A stretch of 13,013 nt of DNA from positions 1 through 13,013 of the forward strand of contig JAQTRB010000026.1 in the NCBI GenBank assembly GCA_028712015.1. The letters run 5' to 3'. Below, in pieces: positions 1 through 8,659 of this stretch. Each line of letters starts with the position of its first letter. Position 1 is the stretch's first letter. This DNA is from Syntrophales bacterium (lineage in GTDB: Bacteria > Desulfobacterota > Syntrophia > Syntrophales > UBA5619). The position numbers and the translations under genes are program-made. The notes under the pieces are model-generated. The model was not told where the DNA came from. It did not search any database and worked only from the letters and a program-made list of their open reading frames with translations.

Positions 1-2
1 AA

Positions 3-314
3 GAAGTCAAACCCGTCGAGATCACCCCGACGCGGAAGCGCCGGATCCTCCATACGGACCACCTGATGATGGTCGCCTTCGATTTCGCGGACGGCCCGGC
101 GGCCAATCCCGATCCGCCCCACAGCCATCCCCATGAGCAGGTCACCTATATCGCCCAGGGGGAGGTTCTTTTTTTCATCGGCGAGGAATCCGCCCGGCTT
201 GTTCCCGGGGACATGGTCGCCGTTCCCCCCGATCTGCCGCACCGGATTCAACTGTTGACGCCGACCGCCCGGCTGATTGACACCTTCACTCCGATCCGTC
301 AGGATTTTCTATAA
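3..314 (+). CDS. Cupin-domain protein, 5' end outside the window
   Basis: This is the C-terminal part of a small single-domain cupin. The reading frame is open from base 3, so an ATG at position 66 is probably internal and the gene starts upstream of the window. The visible protein has the first cupin metal motif (HSHPHEQ, three histidines and a glutamate side chain region), the glycine-rich turn after it, a PGD turn, and the second-motif histidine in PPDLPHRI. Together these would hold one divalent metal inside a small beta-barrel, presumably in the cytoplasm. Members of this size act as sugar or small-molecule binding proteins, isomerases or dioxygenases, and the sequence does not say which. 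The stop codon lies 4 nt before the next gene's ATG, so the two may be co-transcribed, though no functional link is evident. Confidence 0.8.
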   Translation, partial: EVKPVEITPTRKRRILHTDHLMMVAFDFADGPAANPDPPHSHPHEQVTYIAQGEVLFFIGEESARLVPGDMVAVPPDLPHRIQLLTPTARLIDTFTPIRQDFL

Positions 315-318
315 AGTC

Positions 319-2319
319 ATGATGGCCCCCTGTCGCAACGGTTTCGGTCAAAAGGCAATCCTGACGGTTTCGGGGCTACTGCTGGTCCTGCTGCTGGTCT
401 CATCGGCCTCGGCGCAGGGAAAAACGGCCGCCTACCCTCCCTTTCCGCCCGGGTATGTTTCCATCAAGGTGTTCGACAACCAGAATCGGTTTGTGGGACG
501 GATTTTACCGGAGAAAAGATATTCGGCTCCCATCGACCAGATCCCCGTCTTTCTGCAAAACGCGCTTGTGGCCGTCGAAGATGCCCGTTTTTACGAGCAT
601 GGCGGGATTGATATCCGTGGAATTACGCGCGCGCTGGTGAAGGATGTCGCCAAACGGAAAATGGCCGAGGGGGGTTCGACCATCACCCAGCAGCTCATCA
701 AGAACAAATATCTTTCCGGGGAAAAAACGATCGGCCGGAAGGTCAAGGAAGGCCTGCTGGCCTTGGAATACGAACGCAAATACACCAAGAAGCAGATCCT
801 CGAGATGTATTTCAACGAGGTCTATTTCGGAAACGGGGCCTGGGGCATTGTGCAGGCCGCCCGTCTCTATTTCGATAAATACCCATCCGAATTGACCGAC
901 GCCGAATGCGCGCTGCTGGCCGGGGTTCCCAAGGCCCCAACCCGCTACAACCCGTTGGGAAAACCGGCGATTACGCGCGATCGCAAGAACCTCGTCCTCA
1001 AACGAATGGCGGCCCTCAAGATGATCACCGCCGCGCAGGAAAAAAAGCTGAGGGTTCAACCCATAGCGGTCATCCAACCCACGGAGGCCCCGTATTATCT
1101 TGCCCATGTTCGCCACAAGCTGAGCGAGCGGTTCGGAGAGTCGGTCATCGAACGGGGGGGAATGGAAGTGACCACGGCCATGGACCTGAAACTGCAGCGG
1201 CTGGCCGAGCGGGTCCTTCGCGAAGGGGTCCGAAAGATCTCCCCCCAGCTGCAGGGCGCGCTGCTGTGTCTTGACCCCGGGACCGGCGATGTGCTGGCGG
1301 CCGTCGGCGGAATCGATTTCAAGCAGAATCCATACAACCGCGCCTTTTTTGCCAAACGGCAGCCCGGCTCGGCCATCAAACCCCTGATTTATGCGGCCGC
1401 CCTGGAGAAGGGATTTCCCGCCGGCGGCATCTGGAACGACGATCCGGTCGCCTATACCTGGGGCGAGCATCGATCCTGGAAGCCGCGGAACTACGCGAGG
1501 GAGCGCCACGGCGAAATTTCGCTGCGGCGGGCCCTGGCCTATTCGGACAACATCATCACGGTCAAACTGCTCGATGCCATCGGCGTTCCCTATTTCGTTT
1601 ACTTTGCCGGGACGCTGGGACTTTCGCTGCGCTCGCCCAACGACCTTTCGCTGGCGCTGGGAACCGACGAAGTCACGCTGAACGAACTGGTTTCGGCCTA
1701 CATCCCGCTGGTCAACGGCGGATCGCGGGCCGAACCGCGGACCATCATCCGCATCTATGATCGGCACAGCAATGCCTGGATTGAAAATCCTCCGGCCGTC
1801 ACCCCGGTCCTCTCGCCGGCCGTCGGCTTCATTACGACCCAGATGCTCAGGGACGTCCTCGTTTACGGGACGGCCAAATCGCTCGCGGGCTTCAGCCGGA
1901 ACCGGCCGGCCGCCGGAAAGACCGGCACAACCGACGACTATCGGGACGCCTGGTTCATCGGCTACACCCCGGACCTCATCACGGGCATTTGGATGGGATA
2001 TGACAAGCCGCGTTCGCTGGGCAAAGGGTTCACCGGGGGCGCCGCCTGCGCGCCCGTCTGGGGGCGATTCATGACGGCGGCCCTGCAAGACAAACCCGCT
2101 GTCGATTTTCCACAGCCCGAGGGCGTTGAGACGCTGCTGATCGATCCCGAGACGGGCTATCCGGCGGTGCCGGACTGTCCGACGAGGCGGGAGGAATTCT
2201 ATCTCCCGGGAACCCTGCCGACCGAGCTTTGTCCGAAACACGGCGGGGCCGGCCTCATGCCGGACAATGCCGTCCCGGTCGGTCCGGTTGCGCCTCTCGA
2301 TCCGCCGCTGGGCCGGTGA
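319..2319 (+). CDS. Bifunctional class A penicillin-binding protein (PBP1A type)
   Basis: This enzyme polymerises and cross-links peptidoglycan at the outer face of the inner membrane. Residue numbers use the ATG at 319 (666 aa). A hydrophobic N-terminal segment at about 12-30 ends in SASAQ, which could be a membrane anchor or even a cleavable signal. The GT51 glycosyltransferase domain (about 60-235) shows the catalytic Glu87 in VEDARFYEH and the second motif GGSTITQQ (118-125). The transpeptidase domain has the SxxK nucleophile motif SAIK (Ser351, Lys354), SDN (409-411) and KTGTT (534-538), so all active-site motifs are intact. At 666 residues it is shorter than E. coli PBP1A (about 850), with no room for a large domain between the two catalytic parts. 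An in-frame TTG at 277 would overlap the cupin gene. Neither start has a clear ribosome site, and 322 is also possible. Confidence 0.93.
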   Translation: MMAPCRNGFGQKAILTVSGLLLVLLLVSSASAQGKTAAYPPFPPGYVSIKVFDNQNRFVGRILPEKRYSAPIDQIPVFLQNALVAVEDARFYEHGGIDIRGITRALVKDVAKRKMAEGGSTITQQLIKNKYLSGEKTIGRKVKEGLLALEYERKYTKKQILEMYFNEVYFGNGAWGIVQAARLYFDKYPSELTDAECALLAGVPKAPTRYNPLGKPAITRDRKNLVLKRMAALKMITAAQEKKLRVQPIAVIQPTEAPYYLAHVRHKLSERFGESVIERGGMEVTTAMDLKLQRLAERVLREGVRKISPQLQGALLCLDPGTGDVLAAVGGIDFKQNPYNRAFFAKRQPGSAIKPLIYAAALEKGFPAGGIWNDDPVAYTWGEHRSWKPRNYARERHGEISLRRALAYSDNIITVKLLDAIGVPYFVYFAGTLGLSLRSPNDLSLALGTDEVTLNELVSAYIPLVNGGSRAEPRTIIRIYDRHSNAWIENPPAVTPVLSPAVGFITTQMLRDVLVYGTAKSLAGFSRNRPAAGKTGTTDDYRDAWFIGYTPDLITGIWMGYDKPRSLGKGFTGGAACAPVWGRFMTAALQDKPAVDFPQPEGVETLLIDPETGYPAVPDCPTRREEFYLPGTLPTELCPKHGGAGLMPDNAVPVGPVAPLDPPLGR

Positions 2320-2390
2320 GTGGCATTCATGCAGCAGGACAGCGTCCCGCGGCAAATCGAGGTCGCCGCGGATGGCGCCTGTGAGAGCGT

Positions 2391-3284
2391 ATGATGAAGC
2401 CAAGGCGACAAAATGAGATCCCCGTCCGGAAACCCGGTTGGCTGGGGCGGCCGCTGCCGTCCGATCCGGCGTTTTCCCGGACCCGCTCCCTGCTGGACGA
2501 CGGTCGTCTGCACACGGTCTGCCGGGAGGCGCGCTGTCCCAATGCGGGGGAGTGTTTTTCCCGGGGAACGGCGGCTTTTCTGATCCTCGGGGATGTCTGC
2601 ACGCGCCGGTGCCGCTTCTGCGCGGTGACGCAGGGGAAGCCGCAATCTCCGGATCCCGACGAACCCCGGCGGGTCGCCGAGGCGGCCGTTCGGATGTCGC
2701 TGGATTACATCGTGGTGACGTCGGTGACCCGCGACGATCTGGCCGACGGCGGGGCCGACGCTTTTGCCGAAACGATCCGTTCGCTGCGCAACCGTCGACC
2801 TTCGGCGCGCATCGAGGTTCTGATCCCCGATTTTCAGGGAGAAGAGGAGGCGCTCCGAACCATTCTGGAGGCCCGTCCCGATGTCCTCAACCACAATCTG
2901 GAGACCGTGGCGCGTCTGTATCCGGAGGTCCGGCCGCAGGCGATCTACGCCCGCTCGCTGGCGCTGCTCCGGCGGGCCGGTTCGCTGGCGCCCGGCATGC
3001 CGGTCAAATCCGGATTGATGCTCGGCCTTGGCGAACGGCCCAATGAGATCGAATCGACGCTCCGCGATCTGCTGGAGGCCGGCTGCCGGATCCTGACGCT
3101 GGGGCAGTACCTTCAGCCGAAAAGCGACTGCTTTCTCGTGGCCCGATTTGTCCCACCGGAAGAATTCGACGAATGGCGGGAGGTCGCTTTGAAGATGGGG
3201 TTTGCGCGGGTGGCCAGCGGCCCGCTGGTCCGCAGTTCCTATCACGCCGAAGAGATTTGTATGTTGGAACCCTCGCCGGCGTGA
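2391..3284 (+). CDS. lipA: Lipoyl synthase (radical SAM, two 4Fe-4S clusters)
   Basis: LipA inserts two sulfur atoms into protein-bound octanoyl groups to make the lipoyl cofactor of 2-oxoacid dehydrogenases and the glycine cleavage system. The family signature is complete. The auxiliary-cluster cysteines are Cys44, Cys49 and Cys55 (CREARCPNAGEC). The radical-SAM triad is Cys70, Cys74 and Cys77 (CTRRCRFC). The C-terminal RSSYHA motif at 281-286 supplies the serine ligand of the sacrificial auxiliary cluster. The 297-residue length is normal for the family. The start has two consecutive ATGs at 2391 and 2394 behind a weak GAGAG element. The gene follows the PBP gene by 71 nt, with no lipB or lipoate ligase in view. 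It ends 3 nt before the stop of the convergent gene on the other strand, leaving no room for a dedicated terminator. Confidence 0.97.
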   Translation: MMKPRRQNEIPVRKPGWLGRPLPSDPAFSRTRSLLDDGRLHTVCREARCPNAGECFSRGTAAFLILGDVCTRRCRFCAVTQGKPQSPDPDEPRRVAEAAVRMSLDYIVVTSVTRDDLADGGADAFAETIRSLRNRRPSARIEVLIPDFQGEEEALRTILEARPDVLNHNLETVARLYPEVRPQAIYARSLALLRRAGSLAPGMPVKSGLMLGLGERPNEIESTLRDLLEAGCRILTLGQYLQPKSDCFLVARFVPPEEFDEWREVALKMGFARVASGPLVRSSYHAEEICMLEPSPA

Positions 3285-3287
3285 ACC

Positions 3288-5888
3288 CTATGGCGGCGCA
3301 TCGCTCTTCTCGTAAGGAACCGCATCGGCATCGATTTCCCGATCGACCGCCAGCAGTTTCGGAGGCAATGGATCCGCCGATCGCTGTCGTTTCACCAGAC
3401 CGCAGGAAACCGTAAACAACTGCGCCATCACTTCGTCCACCACTTCTCGGGGAATTCCGTAATAGAGAAAATTGATCGGCATGAATTCGCCCAGCAGGTA
3501 GAGGATCTTGTTTTTCGAAGGATCATCCGGCAAGTCCACGGAGGCTTGATATCCCTGCGGAACACCGGTCTGAAGATCCCGAAACGAAGTAACGGAAACC
3601 CGCGCCGGGTGTCCGCCGATTTTCGGATTCTCCTGGTCGCGAAGGGATTGCAGATAATTTTCCAGATCCGTAAACTCCACCGTTTTTGTGGAGCCGCTTG
3701 CAAAAAAGAGGGTTTTCTGATGCCCCTGGAGCAGGATCGTCTCCATGTGTCTGTCCAGAAAGACGGACCGTCCAATCACGCCGATGACCATATCGATATC
3801 CCGCAGGACGTCGGAGCCCAAGGCATCGATGGTCGGCGCCTCCGGCACGGCGTCTCGCTCCGTTTTACCGGGGCCCGCGGCAATATCCACGCCGAACAGA
3901 CGGCCGTTCCTGATCCGAAACCGGAGTTCCTCTTTCAGGAATCCTCCGATCGCCCCCCGGGAGCCGAGAATCAAAATTTTCCGACGGGAAAGGAGCATTC
4001 CCAGGCGGTGAAGAATATTTTCGACGGCATTGAGAATGGATACGGCGCACTCCCTGGCTTCCGGTCCCCGCTTGATGGCGGAGACGGCAATGCTCGCCAC
4101 GGGGAAGTGTAGTTTGCCGAACTCCCGCAGGACATCCGAATCGTAATCATAACCGTTTTTCGTATGCTCGATACCGCCCAGAAAAACATCATCCAGCCAG
4201 GTCTTGAAAGGCAACCGATCCTCGCCGGACGGCGCCTCGATATGAAAATGGCCGAATACATCGCCGACCGTTCGATTTTCCAGACACAATCGATTGAGAA
4301 GCGGCGCCAGGTAGCCTCCGTCTTCCACCAGCAGAACCTGTTCGCCCCTTTCCCGGGCCGGCACGATTTCCCGTAAAAAGAGGTGACCGGCGGCAAGGCG
4401 CATTGCCCCGAAGAAATCGCAATCTTCCGCAAAAAGGATCTTTTCGATCTCTTCCAACCCGGAGAGCGGAGAATACTGGCGGGAGAAGGCATACGTCCCG
4501 GTGAATTTTTTTTGCGACCCAAGCTTCTGCAAACCGTAAAATCGAAAAACGTCCGGAGACAGGGACATGAGCGTCTCCAGGTAGGTTTCCGGCACCACAC
4601 CCGAATACTTGACGAAAAAGGTGGTCAACGCGTTGCATCCCGCCTCCCGGAAGGCATCGAGCAAACCGATCACTTCGGAGGTCGCATGATGGATCAAAAA
4701 AAGCCTCACCCCTCGCATCGCGTCCCTGCGGGCCTCGACGGCCTGGAACAGAACGGGCATCCGGGCAAGATAATCCTTCAGGCTTAAAACCGTTCGCCTT
4801 TCGTCAAAGCCGATATTCAGACAGGCGCCGAAGCGGGATACATCGAAATAGACATGGTGCGGCTCCGAGATCAGTTCGACGATATTTCCCCGGGACAGGC
4901 AGGCGAGGACCTGGGGATCCTCCAGCAACTGGATCTCCTTGGCCAGCACGTTTGAGAACTCACTCGATGCGTTGGGCGTCTCCCGCTTTTCCATCAGAAG
5001 CATCCGGATGTCGTCCGTCGGCCAGGTGAAGTGCAAGGTCTGGAGATCGGGCAATCCTTCCCGTCGCAAATGGCGGAACAGATCAGGCTGATGATCCGGA
5101 TTTTCATTATATTCTATGCGGTTGTTCATGCATTCCCGCAGGATTCCCTGGTGAATTTGTTCCGCCACCAGGGAAACATCGGGGAGGAAAGAGCTCGCGA
5201 CGCTTTGATCGACGACGCGGTGCGGAATGTGTTTCAACTGGAGACGGGACGAAACGGCGTCTTCAAGGGTGATCCGCAGAAAGCGCCCCGGGTTGCTGTA
5301 TTCAACCAGGAAATAATGTCCTCCTTCCCCCTCTTCCCTTTCCTTGAGGTGAAACGGAAACAAAAGGGCGGGCGGCGGCTGTTCCGTTCCGTCCCGCATG
5401 AGTTCGAAGAACTGCGGAAACAGGATTCCTCCCCATTTTTCGGTCTGAAGAGCGCGGAAAACCACCTGCAGGCAATTTCCGAAATGACGGTGATAAAAAG
5501 GGAGGTTTTCGGCCGCATCGAGTCTCGCATAGACCATGATCCAGTCCAATCCGACCGCGGCAAAATCCGGGGTCAGATTCGGGTCCACCTTGCGCCGGAC
5601 CATCACATCGGCGACGCCGAATCCGCACTGCTCGATGACCTCGTCGGCCAAAAGCTGGACGAACGTATGAAGGTTTCGAAATATGCGGATGCGGGTCAAG
5701 TCGATCACGAAGAGACGGTCTCCCCGGCGAACCAGCGGTGCACCGAGCGTGGTCGGCATCATTTGCGAGTCGGGAAAAACGTCCGGATCTTCCCTGCCGG
5801 CCTCCCGTCCTTGCATCAAGGTCCGGAGCAGGTCTTGAACGTTGCGTTTTCTCAAGGTCGCTCCCTGTTTCGTTAGTTCTTTCGTCAT
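3288..5888 (-). CDS. Large protein with degenerate S-adenosylhomocysteine-hydrolase-like C-terminal half
   Basis: The function is unknown. The N-terminal part of this 866-residue protein (about 1-360) matches no family I recognise; it is soluble-looking and lacks membrane segments. The C-terminal part (about 380-850) follows S-adenosylhomocysteine hydrolase (SAHH) by eye. Blocks in order are VEDGG with Asp523, an EHTKNG block with Glu574 where SAHH has EETTTG, Lys606, a Rossmann loop GSRGAIGG (642-649), and a final segment (about 795-830) with LLGEFMPINF and VMAQ. From memory of the family, the two catalytic histidines are replaced by Ser733 and Ile812, and the aspartate four residues after the lysine is Glu610. 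NAD binding may therefore persist without classical hydrolase chemistry. The start ATG lies 4 nt after the dehydrogenase stop codon, so it is probably the last gene of the ParA-led operon. Confidence 0.65.
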   Translation of the reverse strand: MTKELTKQGATLRKRNVQDLLRTLMQGREAGREDPDVFPDSQMMPTTLGAPLVRRGDRLFVIDLTRIRIFRNLHTFVQLLADEVIEQCGFGVADVMVRRKVDPNLTPDFAAVGLDWIMVYARLDAAENLPFYHRHFGNCLQVVFRALQTEKWGGILFPQFFELMRDGTEQPPPALLFPFHLKEREEGEGGHYFLVEYSNPGRFLRITLEDAVSSRLQLKHIPHRVVDQSVASSFLPDVSLVAEQIHQGILRECMNNRIEYNENPDHQPDLFRHLRREGLPDLQTLHFTWPTDDIRMLLMEKRETPNASSEFSNVLAKEIQLLEDPQVLACLSRGNIVELISEPHHVYFDVSRFGACLNIGFDERRTVLSLKDYLARMPVLFQAVEARRDAMRGVRLFLIHHATSEVIGLLDAFREAGCNALTTFFVKYSGVVPETYLETLMSLSPDVFRFYGLQKLGSQKKFTGTYAFSRQYSPLSGLEEIEKILFAEDCDFFGAMRLAAGHLFLREIVPARERGEQVLLVEDGGYLAPLLNRLCLENRTVGDVFGHFHIEAPSGEDRLPFKTWLDDVFLGGIEHTKNGYDYDSDVLREFGKLHFPVASIAVSAIKRGPEARECAVSILNAVENILHRLGMLLSRRKILILGSRGAIGGFLKEELRFRIRNGRLFGVDIAAGPGKTERDAVPEAPTIDALGSDVLRDIDMVIGVIGRSVFLDRHMETILLQGHQKTLFFASGSTKTVEFTDLENYLQSLRDQENPKIGGHPARVSVTSFRDLQTGVPQGYQASVDLPDDPSKNKILYLLGEFMPINFLYYGIPREVVDEVMAQLFTVSCGLVKRQRSADPLPPKLLAVDREIDADAVPYEKSDAPP

Positions 5889-5892
5889 TCGC

Positions 5893-6870
5893 TCAGGCCA
5901 TTTCCAGGTCGAAAAGGACCTTCAGGGCATCTCTTTGCTGCGCCCGTTCGAAGGCCTTCTCCGCGTCCCGGAGCGCATAACGTCCGGTGATGAGCTTTTC
6001 CAGAGGCATGTCGGGAAAATCCCGCATCATGGCCATGCCGTCGCCGAATCTGCCGCACCGGGAACCCAGGACCGTCTGTTCATGGATGACGATCGGAGAC
6101 AGGTTGATGTCCCCCTGAAGCGCAATCGTCGACTTCAACACGATCGTTCCCCGGGGTCTGCAAAGGGACATGGCCCGGGCGATTCCCTGACCGGATCCGG
6201 TCGCGTCGATAACGATGTCCGCGCCGGATTCGATCTCCTCTTCATGCAATACGGTTTTGATGTGGCGCCACCGGGCAAGGTCCAGTTTTTCCGGGTGATG
6301 CCCGACGATCGTTACATCGGCGGCCGCGGTGGCCAAAGCCCAGGCGCAAAGGATTCCCAATCTGCCGTCCCCCAGGACGACGATTCGTTCCGTCCCGCTC
6401 AGGGGAAGTTGTTCCAGGATTTCACAGGCCGCGGACAGAGGTTCCGTGAGGACGGCCCGTTCATCGGATATCGTTTCCGACACCGGAAAGAGATTTGCCG
6501 TGGGCAGCATGCAGAAATCCGCCATGCAGCCGTCAAGGCGATCGATGCCGAGGGTGGTCCGGTTCGGGCAGTGCCGGCCCAGTCCCCGATCGCACCAGGC
6601 ACAGTTGCCGCAGGCGGCATTGATTTCACCGACAACCCTTCGGCCGATCCAGGCCGCGTCATCGCATCGATCCACGACGCCGACGAATTCGTGCCCCATG
6701 ATCCCCGTAAACCCCATGTATCCTTTCATGATCTCCAGATCGGTTCGACAAATTCCCGCCAGGCGTACCTTGATTCTCGCCCAGCCGGGTTTCGTCTCCG
6801 GCAAAGGATAATCCGTTCCATAACGCAGTTCCTGATCGAATACGATTGCCCTCATGACCTCCATCCTCAT
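5893..6870 (-). CDS. Zinc-type medium-chain alcohol dehydrogenase family protein
   Basis: This is a cytoplasmic NAD(P)-dependent oxidoreductase of the medium-chain (MDR) family, with unknown substrate. In this 325-residue protein the catalytic zinc ligands appear as Cys41 (GICRTD), His60-Glu61 (GHEF) and Glu143 (TEPLSAA). The structural zinc site is complete with Cys87, Cys90, Cys93 and Cys101. The Rossmann nucleotide loop is GDGRLG at 167-172. It is shorter than typical alcohol or sorbitol dehydrogenases (about 340-350). Starts at residues 1, 3 and 6 are possible. The GAGAGAG run just upstream favours the first, while family alignment would favour residue 6 (MRAIVF). It sits 8 nt after the ECF-S/HAMP gene and 4 nt before the SAHH-like gene, so it is very likely co-translated with both. 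Confidence 0.88.
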   Translation of the reverse strand: MRMEVMRAIVFDQELRYGTDYPLPETKPGWARIKVRLAGICRTDLEIMKGYMGFTGIMGHEFVGVVDRCDDAAWIGRRVVGEINAACGNCAWCDRGLGRHCPNRTTLGIDRLDGCMADFCMLPTANLFPVSETISDERAVLTEPLSAACEILEQLPLSGTERIVVLGDGRLGILCAWALATAAADVTIVGHHPEKLDLARWRHIKTVLHEEEIESGADIVIDATGSGQGIARAMSLCRPRGTIVLKSTIALQGDINLSPIVIHEQTVLGSRCGRFGDGMAMMRDFPDMPLEKLITGRYALRDAEKAFERAQQRDALKVLFDLEMA

Positions 6871-6878
6871 TTTCTCTC

Positions 6879-7907
6879 TCAGGATGAGCGAAATGCTTTG
6901 GCTTTCTTCTTGAGTTCTCGAAAATAGTCCGTCTCGACGATCTCGCGAACCTCCTCGTCTTTGCGCTTGCGGTCAATTTTGATCTGGAGATCCTGAACCT
7001 GCTGCCGCAAGGAGCGCTCCCGCTCCTGAACCGTTTTGGCCATTTTCTGAAGGACCCGCGAAAGCCGGCCCAGTTCGTCATTCCGGGAGGATACCGGATC
7101 GAGCAGTGAAAGATCGTAATGTCCGCTTTCGACTTCCTGAGAGGCCCGGCTCATCCTGATCACGGGATCGGTAAAACGACGCACGAAGACAACGGACGCC
7201 AGAAATCCGACTACCAGCAGAAATACCGATACGATCCCGGCAATATAGAAGTTTTCGATGACAGCCTCCTGAGAAACGAGATCATCCAGTATCGACAAGG
7301 TGATGGAGACCGCGGTACTGAAAACGGCCAGCAACAGCAGGATCGTCACCAGGCAAATCGTTCTGATTTCCAGCGTCAGCAATATTTTCCGAAAGGCCAA
7401 CAAAATGACGGGCACGAGGACGAACCCGTTGACCGCATCGGTCAGAAAGGCCGGCAGAATCCAGGAAGGAAATGAAGAGGGGAAGGTCATGTGATGGAGG
7501 AAACAGACATCCAGCAGGACGGCGAAGGCGACGGCGATCCCGCTGGCCAGAACGACGCTCATTTGCAGGATGCCGAATTCACGGACGGTGCCGATTTTGA
7601 CGATGCCGAAATACCGGATGAGTCCCGGAATGAATCCCATCAGCCCGTTGGCCAGATGCCAGTTCCAGAATTTCCAGATGCCGAAACCCGAAATGCCGTC
7701 CCCGATCATATTGCCGATAAAGCCGACGACGAATCCTGCCGGCGGATTCAAAAGAATCCCCACGGCCATTGGCAGGGCGATTTGGGGACGAATGGAGATG
7801 AAAGGCGCCGAGGGCAAGAGCATGATATTGGAAAGGCTGTTCAGGACCCCATAGACCAGGCCCCAGCCGCAACCAATCAAAAGAATCCTTCGGGCATCTC
7901 CGATCAC
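6879..7907 (-). CDS. ECF-S-like membrane bundle fused to HAMP domain and coiled coil
   Basis: This is a probable inner-membrane sensor or signalling adaptor of 342 residues. The N-terminal half (about 8-172) has five or so hydrophobic segments. A GNMIGDGISGFGIWKFWNW stretch at 65-83 resembles substrate-binding S-components of ECF vitamin transporters. Two further membrane helices follow (about 183-206 and 219-243). A HAMP domain runs at about 244-296, with the conserved proline at Pro248 and the NDELGRL motif at 276-282. After it comes a charged coiled coil (about 290-322) and a tail, EIVETDYFRELKKKA, of a type I recall after HAMP in cyclases and phosphatases. No catalytic output domain is present, so signalling would pass to a partner, plausibly the ATPase. 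The start is GTG, overlapping the ParA-like stop by 4 nt (GTGA), with AAAGG upstream. Confidence 0.75.
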   Translation of the reverse strand: MIGDARRILLIGCGWGLVYGVLNSLSNIMLLPSAPFISIRPQIALPMAVGILLNPPAGFVVGFIGNMIGDGISGFGIWKFWNWHLANGLMGFIPGLIRYFGIVKIGTVREFGILQMSVVLASGIAVAFAVLLDVCFLHHMTFPSSFPSWILPAFLTDAVNGFVLVPVILLAFRKILLTLEIRTICLVTILLLLAVFSTAVSITLSILDDLVSQEAVIENFYIAGIVSVFLLVVGFLASVVFVRRFTDPVIRMSRASQEVESGHYDLSLLDPVSSRNDELGRLSRVLQKMAKTVQERERSLRQQVQDLQIKIDRKRKDEEVREIVETDYFRELKKKAKAFRSS

Positions 7908-8659
7908 GGCGTCAACCTTTGAACGATTCGTCTCATTTCCCGGCTGATGATATGGTCCGGATAGCGAAGGGAAAAGATGCCGGAACTGCCCAGGTCCAGC
8001 ATATCCTCGTCATGGGGGAGCACGCCGACCACCGGGCAATCATAGGCGGAAACCGCCTTGGCGGCCAGGGCCTCCCGATCGACCCGAACGGGGACCTTGT
8101 TCAGGACGATATACATTTCGGGAACCTCCAACTGCCGGGACACCTCGACGGTGACCGCCGTTCCCTGATAGTCCTGCTGATCGGGCCGAAGAATGATCAG
8201 CAGAACGTCGGTCGTGGCAATGGACATCAGGGTTTCTTCGTTGATGCCGGGATGAGTGTCGATAAAAAGATAATCCAGCGGCAGTTGCCGAATCAACTGC
8301 CGGTACCCCTCTTTCAACAGGGTGACGTCATAGCCGTAATGGAGGACGCGGGCAATGTCTCCGGCCCGGATGCTGGACGGCACCAGGAAAAGGCGACCCG
8401 TCGCGTCGGCGCCTAGGGTCTTTGTGACATCATAGGCCGCGCGGGCAATGTCGCATTTGCCCCAAAGGTAATCGTTCAAGGCGTAGGGAATATCGTTCGT
8501 GTCCAAATCGAACAGAACGTGGATGCCCGGCGATTGGATGTCCGTATCGACCATGCCGACACGATAGCCCTCCCGGGCGAGAAGACACGCCAAATTGGCC
8601 GTTGTGTTCGATTTTCCGGTTCCTCCTCGGAAGGAGTGAATTGCGATGATCTTTGCCAT
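7904..8659 (-). CDS. ParA/MinD-like deviant Walker ATPase
   Basis: This is a P-loop ATPase of the ParA/MinD/SIMIBI class, 251 residues from the chosen ATG. The Walker A' loop is FRGGTGKSN (residues 10-18), with the catalytic lysine at Lys16. The signature lysine usually found five residues earlier is Arg11. Switch residues VDTD (37-40, Asp38 and Asp40) and Walker B LFIDTHPG (Asp134) are present. It is cytoplasmic, and these proteins usually act by nucleotide-dependent dimerisation on DNA, membrane or a protein partner. With no parB or minCE nearby, plasmid partition or division-site placement is unlikely. The overlapping HAMP membrane protein is the obvious partner candidate. An in-frame GTG at 8695 would add 12 residues. 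I prefer ATG 8659 because the conserved fold begins there, though its ribosome site is poor. Confidence 0.87.
   Translation of the reverse strand: MAKIIAIHSFRGGTGKSNTTANLACLLAREGYRVGMVDTDIQSPGIHVLFDLDTNDIPYALNDYLWGKCDIARAAYDVTKTLGADATGRLFLVPSSIRAGDIARVLHYGYDVTLLKEGYRQLIRQLPLDYLFIDTHPGINEETLMSIATTDVLLIILRPDQQDYQGTAVTVEVSRQLEVPEMYIVLNKVPVRVDREALAAKAVSAYDCPVVGVLPHDEDMLDLGSSGIFSLRYPDHIISREMRRIVQRLTP

Noticed and set aside
505..2403. A 632-codon open frame on the minus strand opposite the PBP gene, and a 348-codon one opposite lipA (2199-3245)
   Set aside because: Both are antisense to genes with complete catalytic motifs, are rich in Arg/Gly/Pro and show no family features; they are GC-rich codon-bias artefacts.
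5842..6927. A 361-codon plus-strand ORF across the dehydrogenase gene, and a 281-codon one at 5031-5876
   Set aside because: Antisense shadows of real minus-strand genes, with no recognisable domain.
7904..8659. Plasmid or chromosome partition (parA) locus
   Set aside because: No parB gene or repeated centromere-like sites are present, and the gene is coupled to a membrane HAMP protein.
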